A DNA stretch of 64,000 bases, taken from NCBI RefSeq assembly GCF_000003195.3, contig NC_012879.2, forward strand, positions 27,927,180-27,991,179. The letters are read 5' to 3'. Positions 63,667 to 64,000 of this stretch are shown here, in pieces. The stretch's first letter is position 1; each line of letters starts with the position of its first letter. The notes under the pieces were generated by a model, which was given only the letters and a program-made list of their open reading frames with translations, ran no database searches and was not told the DNA's origin. Both the position numbers and the translations under genes were made by a program. The stretch is from Sorghum bicolor. Taxonomy: Eukaryota; Streptophyta; Magnoliopsida; Poales; Poaceae.

Positions 63667-64000
63667 TGTTGACGGTCCTTAATGCTCACATTTAACCATC
63701 AACTAATCATAGAAAAGGATCCAAATGCAACCAACACCTAGACTTAGGGTTTTATCTGACAGAATTCCACGAGTTTTGGTGTTAGTCTATTTCTGCAGGG
63801 GTTTATCAGGAAATACGGAAGAAAGGCCCACACGTCGGGTTTACATAGAGATATTAACGTGCCGCGCAATTTTTTATCATCTAGAAGACTCCAGAAGCCA
63901 CGGGAACAAAGCGGAAGACGAGAGGCCTCAGGGACAGGGAGCCCGCCCTAATCCTGAGAGCGCCCGCCCTCAGCCAGAGTCCAATCAGGACTCTCTTTCG
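63667..64000 (+). repeat. 3' LTR of element F (partial)
   Basis: It starts TGTTGACGGTCC, carries the GAATTCCACGAG, TATTTCTGCAGGGG and GGCCCACACGTC blocks of the shared U3, and GC modules (GCCCGCCCTAATC..., AGCGCCCGCCCTC, about 63940-63973) before the window ends. Confidence 0.85.

Larger units (their letters stand above)
59611..64000 (+). mobile_element. Element F: Athila-type non-autonomous element (5' truncated, runs off the window)
   Basis: It contains the gag C-terminus, two protease-like domains, a non-coding 3' region with the conserved hairpins, polypurine tract and the first 334 bp of the 3' LTR. There is no RT or integrase and no third ORF. U3, hairpins and polypurine tract match element B most closely. 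Confidence 0.8.

Noticed and set aside
1..64000. CRISPR arrays, bacterial operons, rRNA genes, host single-copy genes
   Set aside because: No regularly spaced short repeats, Shine-Dalgarno-led gene series or rRNA sequence was seen. All coding matter belongs to retroelements.

Overview
This window is plant nuclear DNA, most likely from a grass (Poaceae), and it is built almost entirely of nested LTR retrotransposons of the Ty3/gypsy superfamily. I saw no ordinary single-copy host gene, tRNA, rRNA or CRISPR array. The grass assignment is inferred from the style of the Athila-, Tat- and chromovirus-type elements and from LTR segments I recognise as common in grass genomes. The species cannot be read from the sequence.

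Layout, left to right: (1) 1-330 and 5259-6655 are pieces of an old gypsy element G, split by element 1 (331-5253, target duplication CAATG), a chromovirus-like deletion derivative with gag and protease but no RT, RNase H or integrase. (2) Element A (6718-16044, + strand, duplication ATGAA) is an Athila-lineage element with an almost intact gag-pol, a separate accessory gene with its own promoter, and a structured 3' internal region. It sits in a dispersed repeat (6656-6717 and 16045-16937). (3) Element D (16938-39621) is a Tat-lineage element with broken gag-pol, followed by a multi-exon gene in antisense. Its 5' LTR is split just before the primer-binding site by element B (17976-27280, - strand, duplication AAAAC), an Athila-type non-autonomous element with gag-protease and a 518-aa third ORF but no pol. 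(4) D's 3' LTR is cut after 44 bp by element C (39622-41829), itself cut by A' (41830-51169, - strand), a second copy of A. (5) An LTR scrap (51170-51447) leads to E (51448-57974), the 3' half of a second D-type element with the same antisense gene and a complete 3' LTR. (6) A chromovirus LTR fragment (57975-59444) is followed by F (about 59611 to beyond 64000), a non-autonomous Athila-type element with two retropepsin-like domains in a row and the start of its 3' LTR.

How the parts relate: A/A', B and F share LTR ends (TGTTGA...TCAACA), a U3 block and a hairpin-rich 3' internal region, and A/A' and B share the tRNA-Asp-type primer site (F's 5' end is not present). Only A/A' encode pol. B and F therefore look like non-autonomous partners able to use proteins from A-type elements.

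The most interesting signals are: (a) a set of small hairpins in A, A', B and F with paired base changes that keep the stems; (b) internal polypurine tracts that copy each element's own terminal tract and lie after its ORFs; (c) paired GGGCGCCC-core modules upstream of TATA boxes in LTRs and in front of two unrelated accessory genes; (d) an antisense gene with five matching GT-AG introns in both D and E; and (e) A' flanks that do not match, suggesting a recombination that deleted the rest of C, D and E.
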